Shown piece after piece: positions 8,100 to 14,493 of a stretch of 17,368 nucleotides of DNA (positions within the stretch are counted from its first letter, which is position 1; each line of letters opens with the position of its first letter). This stretch comes from an uncultured Alphaproteobacteria bacterium. Lineage in GTDB: Bacteria; Pseudomonadota; Alphaproteobacteria; Puniceispirillales; Puniceispirillaceae. The position numbers and the translations under genes were made by a program. The notes under the pieces were generated by a model that was not told the DNA's origin, did no database searches, and worked only from the letters and a program-made list of their open reading frames with translations. The stretch spans positions 1 to 17,368 of the forward strand of contig CAJYBL010000014.1 in assembly GCA_913064995.1 (NCBI GenBank). Direction: 5' to 3'.

Positions 8100-8977
8100 G
8101 CTGCCACCCCTTTGGCAAAATTCAATTGCTGTTCATAAAATAGCCGGCGTGTAATCTCGCATGATGCCTGCAGCCGGTAGGCAGCCGTTGCCCGCACATC
8201 ATCAATTGGCGAAAGACCGGCGAAAAGATCAGGCGTAACCCGCGAGCTAGCGGTTGCCAATGTCGTATCGCGCAACGCGTCCTCAAGCTGGTCCAAGCGT
8301 TTCGCAACTTCACTACAAGCGCCAATCGACAAGGCCACATCACGAATGATGCCAGCTTCATCGACCGCCAGCCGTAATGCTGCCATGCTGATCGAGATCA
8401 CCAGATAGGAACGCGCGCCAAGCTTTAAAAAACCCGATTGTCCAGCTGTTGACGCCGCCGGAATCCGCAATGCACTTACCATCTCGCCATCACCAAGCGC
8501 GGTTTTGCGATTGCCAAGAATAAATGCCGATAACGGCAAATAGCGCAATCCAGCCGCACTGGCAATTTCAACCTCGGCATCAAGCGTCAATAAGGGCGGC
8601 ACACCATCTGCAGCGGGAGAGGCATTGCATAGATTGCCAATAATGGTGGCGCGGTTTTGAATTTGCACTGACCCAACTTCACGCGCAGCAGCCTTTAACC
8701 CGTTAAAGGCAGGCGGCACATCCGCATCAATCAGCGTTCGCCAGCTGGCAGCGGCGCCAATTCGCCAATAGTCACCATCAAATGCAATCGTGCCAAGCGC
8801 GGCAATTCCCGAAATATCCAAGATCGCACCAGTCAATGGCCGGTCCTGTAATCGGGGAAACACATCAGTGCCACCGGCAAGAATGGTTCTTGGCCCTTTG
8901 GCAAGCGCGGCAATGGCTGCCTCTAGACTGTCAACCCGCACATAATCTGCGGCAACTGCGCTTACTTCACCTTGCAT
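8096..8977 (-). CDS. FAD-binding subunit of the molybdenum hydroxylase (CoxM/XdhB type)
   Basis: 293 residues with the FAD-domain signatures of the xanthine dehydrogenase family: TILAGGTDVFP (31-41) for the first FAD pyrophosphate contact and VGSVQIQNRATIIGNLCNASPAAD (101-124, given in two parts: GSVQIQNRATIIGN and LCNASPAAD), followed by the C-terminal CO-dehydrogenase-flavoprotein-like domain with LGARSYLVISISMAALRL. It takes electrons from the [2Fe-2S] clusters of the fused partner and passes them to NAD+ or another acceptor. The start has a good Shine-Dalgarno GGAG 6 bases upstream. It lies 58 bp after the AOR gene, and its stop overlaps the start of the catalytic subunit gene by ATGA, which fits a fixed subunit ratio. 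Length is typical. Confidence 0.88.
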   Translation of the reverse strand: MQGEVSAVAADYVRVDSLEAAIAALAKGPRTILAGGTDVFPRLQDRPLTGAILDISGIAALGTIAFDGDYWRIGAAASWRTLIDADVPPAFNGLKAAAREVGSVQIQNRATIIGNLCNASPAADGVPPLLTLDAEVEIASAAGLRYLPLSAFILGNRKTALGDGEMVSALRIPAASTAGQSGFLKLGARSYLVISISMAALRLAVDEAGIIRDVALSIGACSEVAKRLDQLEDALRDTTLATASSRVTPDLFAGLSPIDDVRATAAYRLQASCEITRRLFYEQQLNFAKGVAA

Positions 8978-9035
8978 AAAACTCTCCGCGCCACAGCCTT
9001 GCTTTGCATTCTAGGCCTCACCCAAAACCCTATCG

Positions 9036-10757
9036 CTAAAGGCTTTGCGCTTCCATAAGATTTTGCATTGCGGCATTTACTTCACGGCTATAAAGGCGTG
9101 CCATTTTACCGGTTGGAGGCAACGGCTCTTCATGAAAAAAGGCCGGTAATTCATCGTCACCTTCACCGAACCCAGCCGCATTGTTAAAGGCTGCTTCGAG
9201 ACGCAATGTCTCAACGCCAATATTGCGGATGAAGTCAGGTGTTACGCCGGCGTCAAACGCATCGTTGATAGCATTGGCAATTAATTCAAGATTCTCATCA
9301 GTAACTGATCTGCCAAACACACAAAGTCCCAATGAGTCGGCAACAGCAGCATTTATCTGCATACGAAGACTTTCAGCAACTAGCTCTTCGACATTTTTAT
9401 CGTCGCATTTGAATGTCGCAGCATTCCCAACAGTATGGTCTGCACCTTGAGCAGTCAGCATCATTGATATTCCGGTTACTTCAATTAGCCGTGGATCATA
9501 AGCACTAATCGCCTGTTTTTTAATTACCGGAACTCGTTTGAAATTTAGGGCCTCACCAACTCTTGCAGTGCCAGTGGCATAGAATTTTCCATTTTCACTT
9601 CCGGCCATCATTTCCGAGGTCACCTCTTTCATGAAAGCAACGTCTCCAAAGTCACCCTTCCCGGCATCCATTAGAACAGCTATGGTGGCACCGAGTTCTA
9701 TACTATCCACGCCAAGATCATTTGCTATTTCATTCATCCTCGCTACATCGTCTGGGTCTTCTAACCCGCAGTTTGTTCCAAGAAGGCAAATCGTTTCATA
9801 TTCCATCGGTGAAACAATTTCTCTTCCTGTATTATCAACATAAACATTGCTACATTTTATTAAGCAACCGGGCATACAGGCGTGCTCCGTTTGCCCACCA
9901 CGGCTGGTGTTTAATTCCCTGATATAAGTCCCACCCATCTTAAAGGCCCCACCGTCTTCCGAGGGTTGATGACCCGAGGTAAAGTTGCGAGTTGGCATCG
10001 CACCAATATGATTTGTTATATCCGCCATCATTGCTGTGCCCGTTGTCCGCAATGTTTGGACAGGCGCAGACTCACCAAGCTTTTTGCCATACTCTTTTAT
10101 GGCGCCCATGACCTTTTTCCGGTCATTTACAGGCGGCATCCTATCTTTATCTATCACAATGGCTTTGACTTTTTTGGAGCCCATCACTGCGCCAACACCA
10201 CCACGCGCGGCAATGCGCGACGGTCGATTATCGGTGTCAGAGAAAGTTATACCAGCCATCAGACCTTCGTATTCTCCTACGGGCCCGCATATACCGAGGG
10301 AGGTTTTCTCCCCATAAACAGAATGTAGTTTTGAAGCGCAGTCTACATTACCCAGGCCCATGTAAGGTGTTGCATCATCAAAAGTAATACCATTGTCCTT
10401 TGTTATGCGAATGATCACCCACTGATCACTCGCTCCGTGCAATGAGATGCCGGCAATTTGTAATTGTCCCATTGCAAAGCCAAAAGTACCACCGCTATTG
10501 GCTTCTTTAATCCCACCAGTCAGAGGGCTTTTACATCCCACACTGAGCCTATTCGCATTAGAAAAATTAGTTCCTGCAAAAGGCCCAGCTGAAAAGATTA
10601 GAGGATTTTCAGGAGCTAATGGTTCAACTTCAGCAATATTTTGTTCCAAAAGCATCTTAGCAATCAAATAACGTCCACACTCAGCGATCTCGCGACCATG
10701 CAATTCACGGCTACTTATCGTTCTTTCACCCAAGTTTATATCAATATATTTGCGCAT
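9036..10757 (-). CDS. Aldehyde:ferredoxin oxidoreductase family protein (tungstopterin enzyme)
   Basis: 573 residues of the AOR family, which oxidises aldehydes to acids and reduces ferredoxin using a bis-pterin tungsten centre and one [4Fe-4S] cluster. N-terminal pterin-binding blocks are FSAGPFAGTNFSNANRLSVG and CKSPLTGGIKEANSGG. Cluster ligands are ACMPGCLIKC (C294, C298, C302) and SLGLC (C479). PMEYETICLLGTNCG corresponds to the family's Glu-containing catalytic segment, and QGADHTVGN (His441) to its conserved His. The first cysteines are C-x3-C-x3-C rather than the C-x2-C-x3-C of Pyrococcus AOR. Shine-Dalgarno AGGA lies 6 bases before the ATG. Its GC is about 44% against about 55% in the flanking hydroxylase/reductase genes, suggesting separate acquisition. 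No ferredoxin-like small subunit is adjacent. Likely job: oxidation of the ring-opening aldehyde (inference). Confidence 0.88.
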   Translation of the reverse strand: MRKYIDINLGERTISSRELHGREIAECGRYLIAKMLLEQNIAEVEPLAPENPLIFSAGPFAGTNFSNANRLSVGCKSPLTGGIKEANSGGTFGFAMGQLQIAGISLHGASDQWVIIRITKDNGITFDDATPYMGLGNVDCASKLHSVYGEKTSLGICGPVGEYEGLMAGITFSDTDNRPSRIAARGGVGAVMGSKKVKAIVIDKDRMPPVNDRKKVMGAIKEYGKKLGESAPVQTLRTTGTAMMADITNHIGAMPTRNFTSGHQPSEDGGAFKMGGTYIRELNTSRGGQTEHACMPGCLIKCSNVYVDNTGREIVSPMEYETICLLGTNCGLEDPDDVARMNEIANDLGVDSIELGATIAVLMDAGKGDFGDVAFMKEVTSEMMAGSENGKFYATGTARVGEALNFKRVPVIKKQAISAYDPRLIEVTGISMMLTAQGADHTVGNAATFKCDDKNVEELVAESLRMQINAAVADSLGLCVFGRSVTDENLELIANAINDAFDAGVTPDFIRNIGVETLRLEAAFNNAAGFGEGDDELPAFFHEEPLPPTGKMARLYSREVNAAMQNLMEAQSL

Positions 10758-10815
10758 AATGAATCCTGTTTGGCAGTGATGGGACCTATTTGATAAGAGA
10801 TTACCAGTGTTAATT

Positions 10816-10849
10816 CATTTGTATACTAACAATAATGCATTTTGTAAAC
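10816..10849 (-). promoter_or_regulatory. Paired TTTGTAWAC repeats upstream of the AOR gene, possible operator/promoter
   Basis: Two similar plus-strand elements, CATTTGTATAC (10816-10826) and CATTTTGTAAAC (10838-10849), have their shared TTTGTAWAC cores 23 bp apart, close to two helical turns. Each core sits in a near-palindrome: TTTGTATACTAA and TTGTAAACAA. Read on the minus strand, TTGTTT, a 17-base spacer and TAGTAT could serve as weak -35/-10 elements, but matches to consensus are only 3/6 and 4/6. The AT-rich setting just upstream of a long gene fits a promoter or MarR-type operator; this is a pattern observation only. Confidence 0.3.
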
Positions 10850-10900
10850 AACCAGCAGCGCCGATGCTTTGCGAACTAATGTCGCATGGGCAATCACGTC

Positions 10901-10920
10901 AAAGCCAAATAATGGCCTTT
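10901..10920 (-). terminator. Weak hairpin between the enamidase-like gene and AOR
   Basis: AAAGCCA, a 5-base loop, then TGGC-c-TTT form a 7-bp stem with one bulged base. It lies 70-90 bp after the amidohydrolase stop in the direction of transcription. No T tract follows on the minus strand, so it is at best a partial terminator or a processing site. Confidence 0.22.
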
Positions 10921-10948
10921 CGTCGGTTTCGGGAGGAGTCATGATCAT

Positions 10949-10962
10949 TTGGCAATTGCCAA
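10949..10962. promoter_or_regulatory. Perfect 14-bp palindrome
   Basis: TTGGCAATTGCCAA is a perfect inverted repeat without spacer, preceded at once by the 8-bp palindrome ATGATCAT (10941-10948). It sits 27 bp past the amidohydrolase stop and about 190 bp upstream of the AOR start. It could be an operator or a short hairpin at the 3' end of the amidohydrolase message; no family of regulator can be named from it. Confidence 0.3.
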
Positions 10963-10972
10963 CTCAACACTG

Positions 10973-11002
10973 ACCTATTCAACAATTACCTATTCAACAA
11001 TT
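10973..11002. repeat. Perfect 15-bp tandem duplication across the amidohydrolase stop codon
   Basis: ACCTATTCAACAATT occurs twice back to back (10973-10987 and 10988-11002). The gene-proximal copy contains the last codons and the TAG stop of the amidohydrolase. The second copy repeats that end, stop included, just downstream, so the protein is unaffected. This looks like a recent replication-slippage duplication. Confidence 0.9.
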
Positions 11003-12159
11003 TCGGGTAAATGCGCTGCTGGTGGTGTATTGCGGCTGCGGTTGGTTCGCACAATTCCGTCAATAATCGTCATGCCAACCCCGGGCAAATTGCCCTGATG
11101 AATACTTTCCAGCATATTGCGACCCGGCGCATGCTGGGCGGTATCCATCAAGACAAAATCGGCGCTGCGGCCAATTTCAATGATACCGCAATCAAGGTCA
11201 CGCATGCGCGCTGTATTGCCAGTGGCAAAACAAAAGGCAATTTCCGGCGGAATATCACCAAGGCTAGACAGCATGGCAATCATCCGCAAAATACCAAGCG
11301 GCTGCACCCCTGATCCAGCTGGTGCGTCAGTGCCAAGAATCACGCGCTCGGCCTCTTTGATCTCAAAGGCTGTTCGCATCGCCAGCAAACCAGCGCGTTC
11401 ATTGCCATTATGCACAATTTCAATGCCGCGATTACAGCTTTCGCAAAGGCAGGTAATCTGGTCATCGGGAAGCGCAGTATGCCCGCCATTGATATGACCA
11501 ATGATATCGGCATCGGCTTCGAGAACCACATCCTTGTCAATCAGCCCTGACCCCGGAATTGACGGCCCGCCAGTATGGATAGTTGATTGAATGCCATATT
11601 TGCGCGCCCATTTGACCATCTGCGCCGCGGTTTCACCAGCCTTGACCGAACCAAGACCAACCTCGCCAAGCAGCTTGACGCCGGCATCTGCAAGCTCTTT
11701 GAAATCAGATTCGACCATGCCATCCTCAATGACCGGCGCACCTGCCAGCATTTTCACGCCTGATGGCCGGAAATTTTCATACCAACGCTGCGAGGCAATC
11801 GCCATCGCTTTTAAACCGACAATATCTTTTGGCCGTCCGGGGGCGTGAACCTCACCTGCCGAAATCATCGTTGTCACCCCGCCATGAAGGCAGGAATCAA
11901 TCCAGTTTAGCTGTTGTTGGCGCGGCGTATAATCGCCAATCACCGGATGAACATGGCTGTCGATCAAACCGGGGGTCAATGTCACCCCATGCGCATGAAC
12001 CTTTACCGTCTCATTATCCAAATCCATATCCTTGGCATAGCCGATATCGGTAATCCGGCCATCAACCGAGACAACGCAATCACCATCAAGGATCGGCGCT
12101 TCCAGCTTGCCTGACAGAATCTGGCCGATATTGGTAATCACAAGTTTTTCTGACGCCAT
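10990..12159 (-). CDS. ena: Enamidase-like metal-dependent amidohydrolase (1,4,5,6-tetrahydro-6-oxonicotinate hydrolase)
   Basis: 389-residue amidohydrolase resembling E. barkeri enamidase, a bifunctional Fe-Zn enzyme that opens 1,4,5,6-tetrahydro-6-oxonicotinate to ammonia and 2-formylglutarate. Shared traits are KLVITNIGQILSG at the N-terminus, TPGLIDSHVHP (His69 and His71), LHGGVTTMISAGEVHAPGRP, GEVGLGSVKAG (Glu166 in the bridging-ligand position), TIHTGG (His195), IGHINGG (His222), LGTDAPAGSG (Asp278), LGILR and the near-terminal RSRNTPPAA. The frame stays open 17 codons upstream to 12210. I chose the ATG at 12159 because GAGGGA lies 7 bases before it and the protein then begins as in the family. 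It follows the marR gene by 120 bp and precedes AOR by 232 bp. It supplies step three of the proposed pathway. Alternative: another cyclic-amide hydrolase of the subfamily. Confidence 0.87.
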   Translation of the reverse strand: MASEKLVITNIGQILSGKLEAPILDGDCVVSVDGRITDIGYAKDMDLDNETVKVHAHGVTLTPGLIDSHVHPVIGDYTPRQQQLNWIDSCLHGGVTTMISAGEVHAPGRPKDIVGLKAMAIASQRWYENFRPSGVKMLAGAPVIEDGMVESDFKELADAGVKLLGEVGLGSVKAGETAAQMVKWARKYGIQSTIHTGGPSIPGSGLIDKDVVLEADADIIGHINGGHTALPDDQITCLCESCNRGIEIVHNGNERAGLLAMRTAFEIKEAERVILGTDAPAGSGVQPLGILRMIAMLSSLGDIPPEIAFCFATGNTARMRDLDCGIIEIGRSADFVLMDTAQHAPGRNMLESIHQGNLPGVGMTIIDGIVRTNRSRNTPPAAHLPEIVE

Positions 12160-12166
12160 GATATTA

Positions 12167-12172
12167 TCCCTC
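12167..12172 (-). promoter_or_regulatory. Ribosome binding site deciding the enamidase-like start
   Basis: GAGGGA followed by a 7-base AT-rich spacer places initiation at the ATG at 12159 rather than at the ATG 51 bases further upstream (12210). Confidence 0.65.
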
Positions 12173-12279
12173 TCATCTTTTTCGCGATCATTTGCCAGCG
12201 CCGGCAGCATGAAATCATTATCTATTAGTCAGCAATCATGAGGCACCGGTCAAGATAGATATTGCAACCGCCCTCCGGC

Positions 12280-12729
12280 CTATAATTTATCAAGCAAGGT
12301 AAGCAGTCGCGCCAGCTCACGCTTGGTCAGATTTTCAGTTGTTTCCTTGGTGATGACCCGCGCCTGATCGATCGCCGCTTGAACTTTCTTTTGACCCTCA
12401 AGGGTAAGCGAGATTTGCAACCGCCGCAGATCAGCACCATCTTGACGCGATTGCACCAGACCCCGATCAATCAGGCGCGAAATCACGCCCTTTGTTGTCG
12501 CTGCATCCATGGCAACAAGGCGGCCAAGCTGGTTTTGCGATACTTCCCCAACATCACGAAGCCGCACCAGAATGGAAAATTGCGTTGGCGTCATATCAGG
12601 AAGATGCCGCGAGAAAATCTCAAGATGACGCTGGCTGGCAAGCCGCAGCTTATAGCCGACCTGATCTTCAAGCTGATAGTCATTGGCCGTTTTATGAACG
12701 GCAGAATGGCTGGGATCAAAAACATTCAT
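12280..12729 (-). CDS. MarR-family transcriptional regulator
   Basis: 149-residue winged-helix repressor. TPTQFSILVRLRDVGEVSQNQLGRLV begins the DNA-binding domain (TPTQFSILVRL, then helix pair VSQNQLGRLV and the recognition helix around AATTKGVISRLIDRGLV); the wing carries the typical DxRxxxxxLT pattern, DLRRLQISLTLEG. N- and C-terminal helices should form the dimer interface and ligand pocket. MarR proteins usually repress divergent or adjacent catabolic operons until an aromatic or heterocyclic ligand binds; NicR of Pseudomonas putida nicotinate catabolism is a MarR example that responds to 6-hydroxynicotinate. Here it lies just upstream of the enamidase-like gene and divergent from the DUF1185 gene, so both directions are likely targets. 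The start ATG has only a poor Shine-Dalgarno, so expression may be low. Confidence 0.9.
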   Translation of the reverse strand: MNVFDPSHSAVHKTANDYQLEDQVGYKLRLASQRHLEIFSRHLPDMTPTQFSILVRLRDVGEVSQNQLGRLVAMDAATTKGVISRLIDRGLVQSRQDGADLRRLQISLTLEGQKKVQAAIDQARVITKETTENLTKRELARLLTLLDKL

Positions 12730-12993
12730 AACAAAGGCAAATCCGGATTACGTCAAAATGAAAGGCAAATTCAAGCAATTTCTTTAGGTGTAACATTGCC
12801 AAGACAAAAAGGCCAGATTTCAAAATAATGTCGTTATTTCAATTGCTAGCTATCATCGCCCAGACCCATCAAGCAGATTTTCGCAACGGATATATCGTTT
12901 GACAGCAAACAAAATATATTTTTTGATCAAGGGTCGTGAAATCAACACTTACATTCAGCGGCATCCGGCGCTAAAGGCACAGGGGAACAGATC
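12730..12993. promoter_or_regulatory. Divergent marR / DUF1185 control region with several inverted repeats
   Basis: 264 bp without a gene. Visible elements are: direct repeats AAAGGCAAAT at 12733-12742 and 12761-12770; inverted repeat AAATT-N5-AATTT (12767-12781); inverted repeat AAATAA-N5-TTATTT (12823-12839); and GTTTG-N4-CAAAC (12897-12910), flanked by TATAT (12891-12895) and ATATA (12914-12918). MarR dimers bind inverted repeats of this general size, so the last two are the best operator candidates. The plus-strand gene has a strong Shine-Dalgarno, AGGGGA, 8 bases before its ATG. No promoter hexamers stood out enough to place a start site. Confidence 0.5.
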
Positions 12994-13581
12994 ATGGGAT
13001 TGGCAAAAATTCGGAAAATCGTCACAATTGTCGAGGATACGCACGAAGAGGTAGGCCAGATCATTTCGCCGCCAACGCGCCGCGCCGCCACCGTTGCGGT
13101 GATCGAAAATCCTTTTGCTGGCACCTATCAGGGTGACCTCGAGATGCTTATGGCAATCGGTGAAGAGCTCGGCGGCCTTCTAGGTGAGCGCTGCGTTGCC
13201 GCGCTTGGCATCACCCCGCAACAGGCCCAAAGCTATGGCAAGGCCGCGCTTGTTGGGGAAAATGGCGAGCTGGAACATGCCGCAGCAATTTTGCATCCCC
13301 GCCTTGGCAAACCGCTTCGTGCCGCTGTTGAAAAAGGCGCCGCCCTTGTCCCGTCAAACAAGAAACGGGGCGGCATGGGTCATCCCATTGATGTGCCGCT
13401 TGGTCATAAGGACGCTGCCTATGTCCGATCACATTTTGATGGAATGGAAGTCAGCGTCAATGACGCCCCACGCGCCAATGAAATTCTGGTTGCTGTTGCT
13501 GTTGCTGATTCTGGGCGTCCCTTGCCGCGTGTTGGCGGCCTGACGCATGATGAGGCTGAAGGCAAGGACGGCCTGCGCTAA
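12994..13581 (+). CDS. Amino acid synthesis family protein (PF06684, formerly DUF1185)
   Basis: 195 residues, the only convincing plus-strand gene in the window. The sequence MGLAKIRKIVTIVEDTHEE, RRAATVAVIENPFAG, LEMLMAIGEELGGLL, YGKAALVGENGELEHAAAILHPRLG and KKRGGMGHPIDVPLGHKD is characteristic of the AA_synth/DUF1185 family of compact cytosolic proteins. Structures exist from structural-genomics projects, but I know of no established biochemical activity; the Pfam name is historical. The start is supported by AGGGGA 8 bases upstream. It is divergent from marR and converges on the DUF606 gene 31 bp away. Sharing a control region with marR ties it to the nicotinate-type cluster; a role in handling a pathway intermediate is a guess. 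Confidence 0.83.
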   Translation: MGLAKIRKIVTIVEDTHEEVGQIISPPTRRAATVAVIENPFAGTYQGDLEMLMAIGEELGGLLGERCVAALGITPQQAQSYGKAALVGENGELEHAAAILHPRLGKPLRAAVEKGAALVPSNKKRGGMGHPIDVPLGHKDAAYVRSHFDGMEVSVNDAPRANEILVAVAVADSGRPLPRVGGLTHDEAEGKDGLR

Positions 13582-13604
13582 TCAGCGCATCAGCCACACA
13601 TGGC
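13574..13604. terminator. Two short hairpins between converging genes, possible bidirectional terminator
   Basis: TGCGCT-AATC-AGCGCA (13574-13589) is a perfect 6-bp stem spanning the stop codon of the DUF1185 gene, and GCCA-CACA-TGGC (13593-13604) is a 4-bp stem just after it. They lie in the 31-bp gap between convergent genes where termination is needed in both directions. Neither is followed by a T tract, so the call is tentative. Confidence 0.3.
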
Positions 13605-13612
13605 ATCACCAT

Positions 13613-14068
13613 CTATTTGCCGTTGGCAAGCTGGGTAATCACCAAGCCGCCAAGAAGCATGCTTGCTCCGCCGAGCTGTAGCAGATTTACCGGCCGGATT
13701 GGTGCGCCAAACAGACCAAAATGATCAATCAGCAGCGAAAAGATAATCTGCCCCGATACCGCCATGACAATGAAATTGGCAACGCCTATTTTTCCAGCCA
13801 GAACTGTGGCGCTCAAAACATAAAACCCGACCACAAAACCAGCAAAATATTCAATTCCTTTGAGCTGCCCAAAATTTTGGAATTCAGGCATTCCTCGACC
13901 AGTAAAAGCAGTTACGGCTATTGCCAAAACAAGACCCACAATGAAAACAAGGACGCACGCAAAAAGGGGATCACCAAGCACTCTCCCCGCACGGCCATTA
14001 AGGACTCCTACAAGAGGAATAAAAGATCCAGCAACAAGCGCCCAAACAAAAAGCTTTAAATTAACCAT
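13613..14068 (-). CDS. DMT-superfamily transporter of the DUF606 (YdcZ) type
   Basis: 151-residue inner-membrane protein with five hydrophobic segments (about residues 5-23, 34-55, 73-92, 95-115, 128-147), the size and layout of DUF606/PF04657 half-transporters. The family signature LVGVLNGRAGRVLGDPLFACVL appears after helix 1 (Asn24-Gly25), and LIDHFGLFG precedes helix 5. Two in-frame ATGs compete: 14074 has AGG only one base ahead, whereas the ATG at 14068 has AGG 7 bases ahead, so I prefer the latter. It is last in the minus-strand operon, 39 bp after the NIPSNAP gene, with its end 31 bp from the end of the converging DUF1185 gene. The transported molecule is unknown; export of a metabolite of the lyase pathway is possible. 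Confidence 0.8.
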   Translation of the reverse strand: MVNLKLFVWALVAGSFIPLVGVLNGRAGRVLGDPLFACVLVFIVGLVLAIAVTAFTGRGMPEFQNFGQLKGIEYFAGFVVGFYVLSATVLAGKIGVANFIVMAVSGQIIFSLLIDHFGLFGAPIRPVNLLQLGGASMLLGGLVITQLANGK

Positions 14069-14107
14069 GCCCATACCTAATTCACAGTTCTATGATCATC
14101 TTAAGTT

Positions 14108-14431
14108 TTAAGGGTTTGGCCCCCACGGCGCTGCATTGAGCAATTGGTTTTGTTGGCTGAGCAAAAGCGGGCGAAGTTCACCTGCAAAACTCATAAAATC
14201 ATCATTGGCAAAAAGGTTGTTCCAATGATTGCGACGATCAGCATCATCGTCAAATTTCCACAGATGCACGATCTGATGAAGTGGACCAGTATCTGAAATG
14301 AAATAACCAACCAGCTTTTTGTCAAAGCCGCCCTTTTGCAACGCCGGCCAGCCTTTTTTACTATAGGCCTCAACAGCGTCTTTCATTTTTCCAACAGTGA
14401 CCTGATAGGTTCGTAATTCATAAATAGCCAT
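14108..14431 (-). CDS. NIPSNAP family small protein
   Basis: 107 residues with the ferredoxin-like NIPSNAP domain, beginning MAIYELRTYQV as these proteins typically do and containing GPLHQIVHLWKFDD (the conserved Gly-x-Leu-Asn/His-x-ΦxHLW strand) and a C-terminal helix region. No signal peptide is visible. Proteins of this dimeric alpha-beta-barrel class often accompany catabolic operons, but no reaction is established. The frame stays open 2 codons upstream to a TTG; I chose the ATG at 14431 because GAGGAA lies 6 bases before it. It sits 62 bp after the lyase gene and 39 bp before the transporter gene in the same direction. Confidence 0.85.
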   Translation of the reverse strand: MAIYELRTYQVTVGKMKDAVEAYSKKGWPALQKGGFDKKLVGYFISDTGPLHQIVHLWKFDDDADRRNHWNNLFANDDFMSFAGELRPLLLSQQNQLLNAAPWGPNP

Positions 14432-14437
14432 GATCAA

Positions 14438-14443
14438 TTCCTC
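14438..14443 (-). promoter_or_regulatory. Ribosome binding site deciding the NIPSNAP start
   Basis: GAGGAA with a 6-base spacer directs initiation to the ATG at 14431. The in-frame TTG at 14437 would fall inside the normal spacer and is unlikely to be used. Confidence 0.65.
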
Positions 14444-14493
14444 ATTTCAAAAATCAAATGTGAACGCAAAGTCAAAAATCGGGCGAGCTGCGC

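Noticed and set aside
12211..12279. Sigma-70 promoter for the enamidase-like gene (TTGACC near 12254)
   Set aside because: A -35-like TTGACC is present on the minus strand, but at 16-18 bases spacing there is no acceptable -10 hexamer; the gene may be read from the marR promoter.
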